From positions 558,001 to 622,000 of the forward strand of contig NZ_MDEB01000001.1 in NCBI RefSeq assembly GCF_002939945.1: a stretch of 64,000 nt of DNA, read 5' to 3'. This DNA is from Xanthomonas arboricola pv. populi. GTDB taxonomy: Bacteria; Pseudomonadota; Gammaproteobacteria; Xanthomonadales; Xanthomonadaceae. This document shows positions 1 to 8,954 of the stretch, in pieces. The notes below the pieces were generated by a model. It worked only from the letters and a program-made list of their open reading frames with translations, was not told the origin of the DNA and did not search any database. The stretch's first letter is position 1, and every line of letters begins with the position of its first letter. The position numbers were made by a program, and so were the translations under genes.

Positions 1-121
1 AGCGGTACAGGCAGATCTGCACGGCGGGTGCCGTGCCTGGTGTCATCGAAACGTCGGGCGCCGCACGCCTCACACAAGCCAATGCTAGTGTTCGCAGCTT
101 CCGTACCACGGCACGTCTGCA

Positions 122-1606
122 ATGCCCAAATCCGCTGTCCTGACCGAAGGCCCGATCGGCAAGAATCTGCTGCTGTTCGCGATGCCGATTCTTGCGGGGA
201 ATATCGCGCAATCGCTCAATGGCTCGATCAACGCGATCTGGGTAGGTCGCTACCTCGGCGAGGAGGCGCTGACTGCGGCGGCCAATGCCAACAGCATCAT
301 GTTCTTCCTGATCGGCTCGGTGTTCGGCATCGGCATGGCCTCGACCATCCTGATCGGCCAGGCAATGGGCGCGCGCGACATCGCGCAGGCGCGCAGGGTC
401 ATGGGCACCAGCGCCAGTTTCTTCGGCGGGCTGTCGGCACTGATCGCGGTGCTGGGCTGGTTTCTGGCGCCGCATCTGTTGACCGCGATGGGCACGCCAC
501 CGGCATCGCAGACATTGGCCGAGGAGTACCTGCGGGTGATTTTCCTGGCGATGCCGCTGATCTATGTGTTTGCGTTCCTGTCGGCGGCGCTGCGCGGTAC
601 CGGCGATGCCCGCACGCCGTTCCGCTTCTTGCTGGTATCGGTGGCGCTGGACATCGTGTTCAACCCGCTGCTGATCTTCGGCCTGGGTCCGTTCCCGGCG
701 CTGGGCATCGCCGGCGCGGCCTGGGCCACGTTGCTGGCACAGGCGGTGGCACTGGGCGGTTTGCTGCTGTATCTGCGCAGCAAACGCCATGTGCTGTGGC
801 TGGGCCGTGGCGATCTGCACCTGTTCCGCATCGCGCCGACGATCCTGCGCGCACTCATCGTCAAAGGCGTGCCGATGGGCCTGCAGATGGTGCTGATTTC
901 GCTGGCCATGATCGCGATGATGACGCTGGTCAACGGCTTCGGTACCGACACCGCAGCCGCCTACGGCGCGGCGCTGCAGCTATGGACGTATGTGCAGATG
1001 CCGGCGATGGCGCTGGGCGCGGCCTGTTCGACGATGGCCGCGCAGAACGTGGGCGCGGGATTGTGGACGCGCGTGGATGCCACCGCACGCACCGGCATCG
1101 TCGCCAACTTCCTGCTGACCGGCGTGCTGATCGGGCTGCTGATCGTGTTCGATCGCTGGACGCTGGCGCTGTTCCTGCCGACCGACAGCCCGACGCTGGA
1201 GGTCGCGCGGCATCTCAACCACATCGGCATCTGGTCGTTCCTGCTGTTCGGCGTGAGCTTTGTGATTTCCGGCGTGGTGCGGGCCACCGGTGCGGTGATC
1301 CCGCCGCTGCTGATCCTGGCGTTCGGTCTGTGGGGCGTGCGCGTGCCGTTGGCGAAGGCCTTGATTCCGCATCTGGGAGCCGATGGCATCTGGTGGAGCC
1401 TTCCGATCAGCTCGGCATGTTCGATGCTGCTGTCGCTGGCGTATTACCGCTGGGGCGGCTGGCGCAAGGCGCGGATGCTGACCACGCCGGCGCATCCTGC
1501 GAATCCTGCGGAGCTGGCCGCCGCTGCCGAAATACCGGCGCATCCGGCCTCGCCGGTCGCCGATACCGCGCCGGTCGCAGACGTGCCGCAGCCCCGCCGG
1601 CACTGA
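122..1606 (+). CDS. MATE family multidrug/cation efflux transporter
   Basis: An inner-membrane antiporter of the MATE (multi antimicrobial extrusion) family, which exports cationic drugs or metabolites in exchange for Na+ or H+. The 494-residue protein shows about twelve hydrophobic segments in two internally similar halves. It begins with the family-typical GPIGKNLLLFAMPILAGN segment and carries the ALRGTGDARTPF signature near residue 160. Length is slightly above the usual 440-460 because of an Ala/Pro-rich tail from about residue 455. The start at 122 is chosen because the longer frame upstream has no transporter character. The gene stands alone, opposite to the next operon. The substrate cannot be read from the sequence. 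Confidence 0.9.
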   Translation: MPKSAVLTEGPIGKNLLLFAMPILAGNIAQSLNGSINAIWVGRYLGEEALTAAANANSIMFFLIGSVFGIGMASTILIGQAMGARDIAQARRVMGTSASFFGGLSALIAVLGWFLAPHLLTAMGTPPASQTLAEEYLRVIFLAMPLIYVFAFLSAALRGTGDARTPFRFLLVSVALDIVFNPLLIFGLGPFPALGIAGAAWATLLAQAVALGGLLLYLRSKRHVLWLGRGDLHLFRIAPTILRALIVKGVPMGLQMVLISLAMIAMMTLVNGFGTDTAAAYGAALQLWTYVQMPAMALGAACSTMAAQNVGAGLWTRVDATARTGIVANFLLTGVLIGLLIVFDRWTLALFLPTDSPTLEVARHLNHIGIWSFLLFGVSFVISGVVRATGAVIPPLLILAFGLWGVRVPLAKALIPHLGADGIWWSLPISSACSMLLSLAYYRWGGWRKARMLTTPAHPANPAELAAAAEIPAHPASPVADTAPVADVPQPRRH

Positions 1607-1936
1607 CGTCCGCTGACCCATCCGGCTAGCGCGCTGCCACACCGGCCGACATTACGCGCGAAAGCAGGAGCCGGACGCTGTATTGAAATGATCGATACAG
1701 CGCGCACGGATTTCTTGAGTGATCGACCCAGCCGACCGACGCCACCGCTCGCCGAGTCGCTACGAAAAGACATCCCGCCCCCACTGCGCAGCAACCGCGC
1801 GCCCACGTGTAAACCGTATGAGCATCGCGTACGCATGACCGGCGAATCCCGATTCCCTAATCCCGATTCCCACAACGCAAACGGCCGCCCGAAGGCGGCC
1901 GTCTGGCATCAGCAGGACAACAAGCCTGCTGGCGAC
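1607..1936. other. Intergenic region with GGGAATC-type heptads and rplS terminator
   Basis: A 330-base gap between the convergent MATE gene and rplS. It holds degenerate copies of the GAATCCC heptad at about 1843-1872 and a hairpin at 1881-1902. I see no coding sequence; open frames crossing it are antisense shadows of rplS and trmD. Confidence 0.6.
1881..1902 (-). terminator. Hairpin terminator of the rpsP-rplS operon
   Basis: On the minus strand the sequence forms a GC-rich stem, ACGGCCGCC pairing with GGCGGCCGT around a short UUCG-type loop, followed by TTTG. It lies 35 bases after the rplS stop codon, where the operon transcript should end. Confidence 0.65.
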
Positions 1937-2344
1937 TTACTCAGCCTTGGCAGCAGCCTGGCGAGCGGCCTTGGCCTGTGCAGCGGCGGCCAGATCTTCC
2001 TTGATGCGCGCAGCCTTGCCTTCCAGACCACGCAGGTAGTACAGCTTGCCGGCGCGCACCTTGCCGCGACGCTTCACTTCGACCGAGTCGATGATGGCAC
2101 TGTGGGTCTGGAACACGCGCTCGACGCCGAAGCCGTGCGAGATCTTGCGCACGGTGAACGCGGAGTTCAGGCCGGCGTTCTTGGTACCGATCACGACGCC
2201 CTCATAGGCCTGCACGCGCTCGCGGTTGCCTTCCTTCACCTTGACGTTCACCACGACGGTGTCGCCCTGGTTGAACTCGGGAAGCTTGCGCTGAATCTGG
2301 GCGGCTTCGAAGTCAGCCAGGATGGTCTTGTTGAGTTTGCTCAT
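1937..2344 (-). CDS. rplS: 50S ribosomal protein L19
   Basis: Ribosomal protein L19, located at the 30S-50S interface of the large subunit. The 135-residue protein begins [16 protein letters not shown] and contains the conserved [14 protein letters not shown] and [10 protein letters not shown] segments. It carries an Ala/Lys-rich C-terminal tail of about 20 residues, longer than in E. coli L19. The start is the ATG at 2342-2344; the longer open frame upstream runs across the trmD-rplS spacer. It is the last gene of the rpsP-rimM-trmD-rplS operon, separated from trmD by about 145 bases. Confidence 0.97.
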
Positions 2345-2489
2345 GATGGGCACCGCGTGTCTGGTGATATTGGACCGGCAGTCGCCGCACGGCGATTGCT
2401 CGAGGTTCGTAGGAGGGCCAGACGCAAGGCTGGCCAGCAAGCCGCATATTGTACCCCAACCAATGTTGCAAGAGCTAGGGGTGGAGCCC

Positions 2490-3248
2490 TTATTTCTTGT
2501 CGCCCGCGGCGAGTTCGCGGCGGAACTCGTCCAGCAGACGGCGATCATTCTTGTCCAACCCGGCCTCATCGAGCAGGTCCGGGCGGCGCAACCAGGTTCG
2601 GCCCAGCGACTGCTGCCGACGCCAGCGCACGATTGCAGCATGGTTGCCCGAGCGCAACACATCCGGCACATCGCCCCAGTCATGGGTCGATGGATGGCTG
2701 TAGTGCGGGCAGTCGAGCAGCCCTTGCGGGCCTTCGAAACTATCCTGCGCTGCGGATTCGGCGTCGTTCAACACCCCCTCCTGCAACCGCGTCACCACAT
2801 CCACCAGCACCGCCGCGCCAAGCTCGCCACCGGACAACACGTAGTCGCCGATGGAGATTTCCATGTCCACCGCCTGCGCCAGAAAACGCTCATCCACGCC
2901 TTCGTAGCGCCCGCACAACAACACCATGCGTGGCAACTGCGCCAGCTCGCGGGCGAGCGGCTGGGTCAGCGGCCGCCCCTGCGGGCTGAGATAGATCACC
3001 GGTGCCGGACGCGGGTCTGCCGCTTGCACCGCGTCCAGACAGGCCCGCAACGGCTCGATCAACATCACCATGCCGGGACCGCCACCGAACGGACGATCGT
3101 CCACCCGGCGGTAATTACCCTGCGCATGCTCGCGCGGATTCCAGCCCTGCAATTCCAGCAAGCCACGCTCCTGCGCCCGCCCGACCACGCCGAACGCCGC
3201 GCATTGCGCAATGAACTCGGGGAACAGGCTGATGACGTCGATGCGCAC
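2490..3248 (-). CDS. trmD: tRNA (guanine-37-N1)-methyltransferase TrmD
   Basis: TrmD uses S-adenosylmethionine to methylate N1 of G37 next to the anticodon, which prevents +1 frameshifting. The 252-residue protein starts [13 protein letters not shown] and has the SPOUT-fold signatures: [12 protein letters not shown] in the middle, the [14 protein letters not shown] knot segment, and [11 protein letters not shown] towards the C-terminal third. Length matches the family (about 240-255). It lies in the standard order between rimM and rplS. The 72-base spacer to rimM is filled by GGGAATC heptads. Confidence 0.97.
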
Positions 3249-3252
3249 TGGA

Positions 3253-3283
3253 GAATCGGGAATCGGGAATCGGGATTGGGGAA
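3253..3283. repeat. Heptad repeat (GGGAATC)n between trmD and rimM
   Basis: About four imperfect copies of the heptamer GGGAATC lie between the rimM stop and the trmD start. The array sits inside a ribosomal-protein operon and so would be transcribed. The same heptad recurs at several other intergenic positions in the window. Confidence 0.8.
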
Positions 3284-3320
3284 TGGGTAGAGCAAGGGCG
3301 GAGCCGGGGCACCGCCTTGA

Positions 3321-3833
3321 TCAGAAATCCGGATCCCAGTCCACCACGATCAGGTTGGCTTCGAAGTCGACCGACTTGACGAAATCCGGCAGCACGAACG
3401 GCACCAGCCGCTCGCGATCGCCACGCACCACCATCACGTCGTTGGAGCCGGTGGAGAACAGGTGCGACACCGTGCCGAGCTTGACGCCCTCGACGGTTTC
3501 CACGTGTAGCTCTTCCAGATCCACCCAATAGTATTCATCGGGCTTGGGCGGCGGCAGCACGCTGCGCGAGACATAGATCTCGGTCCCGTGCATGGCTTCG
3601 ACGGTGTCGCGGTCACTGACGTCGGGGAACACCGCGATCAGATTCTTGCCCTGATCGCGTCCACGCACGCCGCTCACGACCGATTCCTGCCCCAAGGGCG
3701 TCCGCACGATCCACGGCTGGTACCGGAAGATCGCACTGCGCGGCTCGGTCCAGGATTCGAGCTTGAGCTCGCCCTTGACACCAAAAGCGCCGACAATCCT
3801 GCCTAACAGGATGCGGCGCTCGGTCGGCTTCAT
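3321..3833 (-). CDS. rimM: Ribosome maturation factor RimM
   Basis: RimM binds S19 and helps assemble the head of the 30S subunit. The 170-residue protein has the two expected domains. An N-terminal beta barrel begins [20 protein letters not shown], and a C-terminal PRC-barrel domain contains the [14 protein letters not shown] motif near residues 100-115 and ends in [15 protein letters not shown] sequence. It is the second gene of the operon, 43 bases after rpsP and 72 before trmD. Confidence 0.96.
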   Translation of the reverse strand: MKPTERRILLGRIVGAFGVKGELKLESWTEPRSAIFRYQPWIVRTPLGQESVVSGVRGRDQGKNLIAVFPDVSDRDTVEAMHGTEIYVSRSVLPPPKPDEYYWVDLEELHVETVEGVKLGTVSHLFSTGSNDVMVVRGDRERLVPFVLPDFVKSVDFEANLIVVDWDPDF

Positions 3834-3876
3834 CTGCGTCGACTCCGGGCCAGGCGGTGACGCCCGGCCCTCAAGA

Positions 3877-4137
3877 TCAGGCCGCAGCGGCCTGGGACTT
3901 GGAGGCTTCGCGATACAGGTTACGCACCTTGTCGGTCAGCTGTGCGCCCTGGCCGACCCAATGGTCGACGCGTGCGACGTCCAGCACGACGCGCGGTTCT
4001 GCGCCCTGCGCAACCGGGTTGTAGTAACCCAGACGCTCAATGTTGCGGCCATCGCGCGCGCTGCGCACGTCGGTCACGATGATGTGGTAGAACGGACGCT
4101 TCTTGGCGCCGCCGCGGGTCAGTCGAATCTTGACCAT
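3877..4137 (-). CDS. rpsP: 30S ribosomal protein S16
   Basis: S16 is a primary assembly protein of the 30S body and platform. The 86-residue protein starts [20 protein letters not shown], the family signature, and contains RLGYYNP near residue 37. It is the first gene of the rpsP-rimM-trmD-rplS operon, so the operon promoter should lie in the 98-base gap at 4138-4235 or just beyond it. Confidence 0.97.
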   Translation of the reverse strand: MVKIRLTRGGAKKRPFYHIIVTDVRSARDGRNIERLGYYNPVAQGAEPRVVLDVARVDHWVGQGAQLTDKVRNLYREASKSQAAAA

Positions 4138-4235
4138 GGTGTCGTTTTCCTAAAGTTGCCCAGTCGCCAGAGTGGCGCGGTAAGCCGGCGATTATAGCGG
4201 GCTCCGGCGGCGAAGCCAAGCCACCCCGGATTGAC

Positions 4236-5033
4236 TCAGATTCCTTGCCAGGCCTGGGTTTGCAGGGCCTGCTCCAGCAATGGCAGCTGCGCGGCCTGCG
4301 CCGACCACGACGCCACGCCGGCCTGCACGATCGCTTGCTGACCACGCGCGTTGCAGCTGAAGGCCCCATCGAAGCTGTCCAGCTCGCTGAGCATGACCGG
4401 GCGAAACTCCTGCTGGATACCGAGCGTTCGCAGGCCTGCCTGCAGCAGACGCTGCTGGGTGCCGCGCAGCGCCGGCCCTTGCGGCCACACCACCTTGCCC
4501 TGCTGCCACAGGCCCAGATTCCAGAACGCGCCTTCCAACAGGCAATCCTGGGCGTCGACCAGCAAGGCATCGTCGTCGCCGGCCGCCAGGGCCTGGCGAC
4601 GCAGATGCAGCAGCGCGAAGGTGCCGACATGCTTGTGGTGCGGTTGCTCGCGCACATGACGCACCGGCCGCACGCGCAGTGCGGCGGCTGGCATCCGGGC
4701 TGCAGGCGCGATGGAAATCAATACATCGGGTACAAGCTCGCGCGATGGATCGCGCAGGTCGAAATCCTGCGCAAACACGGTGATGCGCACGCTGGCGTCT
4801 TCGCAGTTCGCAGCCGACAACGCAGCACGCAACTGGGCGCGCAGGGATGCCTCATCGATCGATGCACCGAACAAGGCAGCGCCGTCGTGTTGCAGTCGTT
4901 GCAGATGCAGGTCCAGCCCGCGCACCGCACCGGCGCGCACCTGCAGCGTGGTGAAGTGGCCGTAGTTGATCAATGCGGCAGCGCCCAATTGCTGCGCTGT
5001 CGCCACTGCGCCATTGCAGAAGATCAGCGGCAC
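4236..5033 (-). CDS. pabC: Aminodeoxychorismate lyase (PabC-like, class IV aminotransferase fold)
   Basis: A PLP enzyme of fold type IV. The likely role is conversion of 4-amino-4-deoxychorismate to p-aminobenzoate and pyruvate in folate synthesis. The 265-residue protein shows an N-terminal G(H)FTTLQVRAG segment, the KHVGTFALL segment with the expected PLP lysine near residue 140, and DALLVDAQDCLLEGAFWNL matching the family EGxxSN region. The GTG at 5031-5033 is taken as start because it gives a family-length protein and overlaps the 3' end of the upstream gene by 10 bases. Branched-chain or D-amino-acid transaminase activity cannot be excluded by eye. Confidence 0.8.
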   Translation of the reverse strand: MPLIFCNGAVATAQQLGAAALINYGHFTTLQVRAGAVRGLDLHLQRLQHDGAALFGASIDEASLRAQLRAALSAANCEDASVRITVFAQDFDLRDPSRELVPDVLISIAPAARMPAAALRVRPVRHVREQPHHKHVGTFALLHLRRQALAAGDDDALLVDAQDCLLEGAFWNLGLWQQGKVVWPQGPALRGTQQRLLQAGLRTLGIQQEFRPVMLSELDSFDGAFSCNARGQQAIVQAGVASWSAQAAQLPLLEQALQTQAWQGI

Positions 5034-6121
5034 AACAGCGCCTGTGCTTCGGCCCACCACTGGGTCACCAATTGCGCGGCTGGCTGGGCCGGTGCCATCC
5101 AGGCCGATTGCCCGGCCCAGGCCTGCATGGCGTCCAGGCGGTTGTCGCGCGCGGCGGCCTGACGCATCGGTGCGGTCAGCGCGCGCTGCACCGGATACGG
5201 TGCTGGCACCGGTGCCTCTGCGACGGTGGCAGCACGCACATACGGCGTGGCGAGCGCACGCCCCAGACGGCCGGAAAATGCGCGGGTCGGCTGGGTCTGC
5301 TCCGGTTCGGCCTGGGCCAGGGCGTCGGCCCAGGCGCTCGGTAGCGCGGCCTCGGGTGTGCGTAGCAGGCCGGTACCGATCTGCACGGCGCTTGCGCCCA
5401 GCGTCAGCGCCGCGGCAATGCCGCGTGCGTCGGCGATGCCGCCTGCGGCGATCACCGGGAGACCGAGGTGGTCGACCAGTCGCGGCAACAAGGCGAACAG
5501 CCCGGTCATCTGCCACTCGGCCCGACCGGCGTCGAACGCACCGCGATGCCCACCGGCCTCGGCACCCTGCGCAACCACCGCATCGGCACCGGCCGCCTGG
5601 GCCGCACGCGCTTCGTCCAGCGTGGTGGCGCAGGCGAACCAGGCGATGCCGGCGCGCTTCAGGCGCGCAACCTGATCGGGTCGAAACACGCCCATGATCG
5701 ACGAGGCGACGGCGGGCCGCGCGGCGAGCAAGGCTTCGAACTGGGCATCGAAGTCGGCGGGCGTTGCATCGCCCGCCTCCTCGGGAACCGGCGCCCCCCA
5801 CTGCGATAGAAATTCCCGCAAACGCGCTTCCGCATCTGCGTTGCGTACCGGTGCGGGATCGGGAATCCATAGATTGATCTGTGCAGGCCCGCTGCTTGCG
5901 TCACGAAACGCCGTCATCCACGCCACGATCTCCTGCGGCTGCGACAACACCGCGCCCATCGCGCCCATGCCGCCGGCCGCGGCAACCGCCGCCGACAACG
6001 GCACCGGGCAGGCACCGGCCATGGGGCTGAGCAGAATGGGAACGCGCAGGTCGAAACGTTGGCAAAAACGCGCGACGTTTGCGTGCGGGCCATCTGACGC
6101 AAGCGACGGTGTCGCGGACAC
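5024..6121 (-). CDS. Nitronate monooxygenase / 2-nitropropane dioxygenase family flavoprotein
   Basis: An FMN-dependent TIM-barrel enzyme of the NMO class I family, which oxidises propionate-3-nitronate or related nitronates. The 365-residue protein has VPILLSPMAGA near its N-terminus, an AGADAVVAQGAEAGGHRG motif with the catalytic-type His near the middle, and PVIAAGGIADARGIAAAL for phosphate binding. The GTG at 6119-6121 is chosen because it follows the upstream stop by one base; longer versions run into the DUF2314 gene. It overlaps the PabC-like gene by 10 bases, implying translational coupling. Confidence 0.85.
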   Translation of the reverse strand: MSATPSLASDGPHANVARFCQRFDLRVPILLSPMAGACPVPLSAAVAAAGGMGAMGAVLSQPQEIVAWMTAFRDASSGPAQINLWIPDPAPVRNADAEARLREFLSQWGAPVPEEAGDATPADFDAQFEALLAARPAVASSIMGVFRPDQVARLKRAGIAWFACATTLDEARAAQAAGADAVVAQGAEAGGHRGAFDAGRAEWQMTGLFALLPRLVDHLGLPVIAAGGIADARGIAAALTLGASAVQIGTGLLRTPEAALPSAWADALAQAEPEQTQPTRAFSGRLGRALATPYVRAATVAEAPVPAPYPVQRALTAPMRQAAARDNRLDAMQAWAGQSAWMAPAQPAAQLVTQWWAEAQALLCR

Positions 6122-6122
6122 C

Positions 6123-6953
6123 TCAGCGATCGCCTTCGAGAAGCTGCACGATTCTGGACCACTGCATCTGCCGCGCCAGATCCAGCGCCGTCTTGCCCGA
6201 TGGCGTGCGCAGCGACGCATCCGCGCCGTGCTTCAGCAACAATGACACCGGCTGATAATTGCCCGCCAATGCATCGCGCTGCAGCAGCGTCCAACCTGCG
6301 TCGTCGCGGAAATGCACCATGTCCGGCTGATCGCGCAGACCCTCGTCGAACTTGGGGCCCATGTTCTCGCTCATCGGATGCTCGCGCTCGGACGGATCCA
6401 GCTCCGCTACGGCAACCTGGGCCGGCTTGCTCCCGAACATCTTGCCGAACAGGCCGCCTTTGCGTTCCTGCACGGGCGCCGGCACCAGGCGCACCGCACC
6501 CGGTTCGCCGAAGTCCAGACCCCACGCAGCGTCGTGCTCGGCGCGTTCGGCGCGCGACATGGTGCGACGCATCGCATCGATGGTATGGCCGCCGTAGACC
6601 TGGCCATCGGCCACGTACATCCAGTCTTCCAGGTCGGTGATCGGTACAGACACGGCGTCGCCGGCAGTGAGCCCTGCGATCCACTTCGGATCGTTGAGCA
6701 GGCTGCCGGAGACCTGCTCGCCATCGAACTGCACATCGGAGATCCACATATGCTCGTGCGAAGGCGCATCAATCGCAGAAGCATCGGTGGGAAAAGGCAG
6801 TTTCACTGCCGCCATTTCCAGGCCAGGCACGATGCGGCGATATTCCCAGGACAGTTCGCGCCAGAAGAACCTGAAGGTGTCGCGCGCTGAGGCATAGGCG
6901 GCCTGCAGTGCAACGTCTTCATCGTTTGCGAAATGCATGCGGTTTTCGGTCAT
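6123..6953 (-). CDS. DUF2314 and ankyrin repeat protein
   Basis: Function unknown. The 276-residue protein has a DUF2314 domain at about residues 15-130 (HMWISDVQFDGEQVSGSLLND and DWMYVADGQVYGG segments). A linker follows, then ankyrin-like repeats at about 200-276 (GWTLLQRDALAGNYQPVSLLLKHGAD and PSGKTALDLARQM). No signal peptide or membrane segment is visible, so it is probably cytoplasmic. It is the first gene of a coupled trio with the nitronate monooxygenase and PabC-like genes. The join of these three functions has no obvious pathway meaning. Confidence 0.75.
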   Translation of the reverse strand: MTENRMHFANDEDVALQAAYASARDTFRFFWRELSWEYRRIVPGLEMAAVKLPFPTDASAIDAPSHEHMWISDVQFDGEQVSGSLLNDPKWIAGLTAGDAVSVPITDLEDWMYVADGQVYGGHTIDAMRRTMSRAERAEHDAAWGLDFGEPGAVRLVPAPVQERKGGLFGKMFGSKPAQVAVAELDPSEREHPMSENMGPKFDEGLRDQPDMVHFRDDAGWTLLQRDALAGNYQPVSLLLKHGADASLRTPSGKTALDLARQMQWSRIVQLLEGDR

Positions 6954-7251
6954 GGTTACCTCGACTAAGAGCGGCTAGCAATGACGCCGCCCGCAGGTAT
7001 CAGCGAATCCCGAGGGAGCCCCCAGAACCGCAGCGATCAACTTTCAGGTGCCGCGCGTGCCCGATGACCCGGTGACTTCGACAACCGCTCGCGCTACGTC
7101 GGCGCATGACGACGGCAACGCCGGGCCTGGGGAAAACGACACGACGCAGACGCGATGCAATCGCACCTGCTTCTGCTGCGGAGCGATGCCCTGCATTGCC
7201 AGCGCAGGGCCAGTGCGGCGGCGCGCAGGCCGCGTCAGCGCATTACTGCAC
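6954..7251. other. Intergenic region, no feature seen
   Basis: A 298-base gap between the 3' end of ffh and the start of the DUF2314 gene, both on the minus strand. It should hold the terminator of ffh and the promoter of the DUF2314 operon. I could not pick out either with confidence. Confidence 0.4.
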
Positions 7252-8628
7252 TCAGCGGAACGGCATGCCGCCGCGGCCGCCCATGGCGCCCATCATGCCC
7301 TTCATGTTGCGCATCAGGCCCTTCATGCCGCCGCCGGCCAGCTTGCCCATCATCTTTTCCATCTGCTGATACTGCTTCATCAGCTTGTTGACGTCGGCCG
7401 GCAACATGCCGGAGCCGCGGGCGATGCGGGCGCGGCGCGAGCCGTTGAGCAGGGCCGGATTGCGGCGCTCCTTCTTGGTCATCGAATTGATGATCGCGAT
7501 CATGCGCGGCACTTCCTTGCCGGTGACCTGCTGCTTGACGTTGTCCGGGATCTGGCCCATGCCCGGCAGCTTGTCCATCAGCCCATGGATGCCGCCCATG
7601 TTCTGCATCTGCTCGAGCTGTTCCTTCATGTCGTTGAGGTCGAACTTCTTGCCCTTGGCGACCTTGGCGGCGAGCTTGGCGGCCTTTTCCTGGTCGACGC
7701 TGTGCTCGACCTGCTCCACCAGCGACAGCACGTCGCCCATGTCCAGGATGCGGCTGGCGACGCGGTCGGGATGGAACACGTCCAGGCCGTCGGTCTTTTC
7801 GCCGGTACCGACGAACTTGATCGGCTTGCCAGTGATGTAGCGCACGCTCAGTGCGGCACCGCCACGGGCGTCGCCGTCGGTCTTGGTCAGCACCACGCCG
7901 GTCAGCGGTAGCGCCTCGCCGAAGGCCTTGGCGGTGTTGGCCGCGTCCTGGCCGGTCATCGCATCGACCACGAACAGGGTTTCGGTCGGGTTGACCGCGG
8001 CGTGCAGCGCCTTGATCTCGTCCATCATCGCCGCATCGATCGCCAGACGGCCGGCGGTATCGACCAGCAGCACGTCGGCGAACGACTTGCGCGCGTCGCT
8101 GATGGCGGCGCGCACGATGTCGACCGGCTTCTGCGAGGCGTCGGACGGGAAGAACAGCACGCCGACCTGCTCGGCCAGGGTCTTGAGCTGCTCGATCGCG
8201 GCCGGGCGATAGACGTCGGCCGAGACCACCATGACCTTTTTCTTGCGCTTTTCCTTCAGGTGCTTGGCGAGCTTTCCGACCGTGGTGGTCTTGCCCGCAC
8301 CCTGCAGGCCGGCCATCAGGATGATCGCCGGCGCCGGCACGTTGAGGTTGAGGTCGGTGGCGGCCGCGCCCATCACCGCGGTCAGTTCGTCGCGGACGAT
8401 CTTGATCAGCGCCTGGCCCGGGGTCAGCGACTTGAGTACCTCCTGACCGACCGCGCGCACCTTGATGCGTTCGATCAGCGCCTGTACGACCGGCAGCGCC
8501 ACGTCGGCTTCGAGCAAGGCGATGCGCACTTCACGGGTGGCTTCACGGATGTTCTCCTCGGTCAGGCGGCCGCGGCCGCGCAGGCGCTCCATGGTGCCGG
8601 AGAGACGTTGGGTAAGGGACTCGAACAT
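7252..8628 (-). CDS. ffh: Signal recognition particle protein Ffh
   Basis: The GTPase subunit of the signal recognition particle, which binds 4.5S RNA and signal sequences and targets inner-membrane proteins to FtsY. The 458-residue protein has an N domain (1-95), a G domain with P-loop GLQGAGKTTT at 107-116, the VDTAGR motif and TKTDGDARGG, and a Met-rich M domain ending in GMKGLMRNMKGMMGAMGG. The ATG at 8626-8628 gives the family length; the open frame extends far upstream but without homology. It is divergent from the CcsA-like gene. Confidence 0.97.
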   Translation of the reverse strand: MFESLTQRLSGTMERLRGRGRLTEENIREATREVRIALLEADVALPVVQALIERIKVRAVGQEVLKSLTPGQALIKIVRDELTAVMGAAATDLNLNVPAPAIILMAGLQGAGKTTTVGKLAKHLKEKRKKKVMVVSADVYRPAAIEQLKTLAEQVGVLFFPSDASQKPVDIVRAAISDARKSFADVLLVDTAGRLAIDAAMMDEIKALHAAVNPTETLFVVDAMTGQDAANTAKAFGEALPLTGVVLTKTDGDARGGAALSVRYITGKPIKFVGTGEKTDGLDVFHPDRVASRILDMGDVLSLVEQVEHSVDQEKAAKLAAKVAKGKKFDLNDMKEQLEQMQNMGGIHGLMDKLPGMGQIPDNVKQQVTGKEVPRMIAIINSMTKKERRNPALLNGSRRARIARGSGMLPADVNKLMKQYQQMEKMMGKLAGGGMKGLMRNMKGMMGAMGGRGGMPFR

Positions 8629-8954
8629 GCGCAAGGGACCGCGTGAGGGGAAACGGGCGTCGATTATAGCGGCACCGGCCAATGCGCCGCCCCGGCCGCC
8701 CCGCCGCCCACCGGCGAAGCCAGCCCGGGATGCAGCCGCGTCCACGCGCGGCAATGCGCACGGCCAACCAGCGACAGCGCCGCAATGGACAGAAACAGCA
8801 GCCGCAGGAGCAGCGGCTACCCCCCCATCCCAACCCCCTACCCGCTCGCGGCCTGCCCCGCACGCCGGCCCAGCTCCAGCCCCGCAGCTCGCAACCTGCT
8901 TTTCCCGATTCCCGATTCCCGATTCCCGGCCCCTCAATATGCGAAACTTCCACG
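8629..8954. other. Divergent intergenic region between ffh and the CcsA-like gene
   Basis: A 326-base, very C-rich (on the plus strand) gap that must carry both promoters. Three tandem copies of CCCGATT lie at about 8903-8928, just upstream of the plus-strand gene. No RNA gene was recognised. Confidence 0.5.

Noticed and set aside
2322..3290. Long plus-strand open frame (322 codons) across rplS and trmD
   Set aside because: It is antisense to trmD and rplS, whose minus-strand proteins match their families over full length. High-GC codon bias produces such shadows throughout the window.
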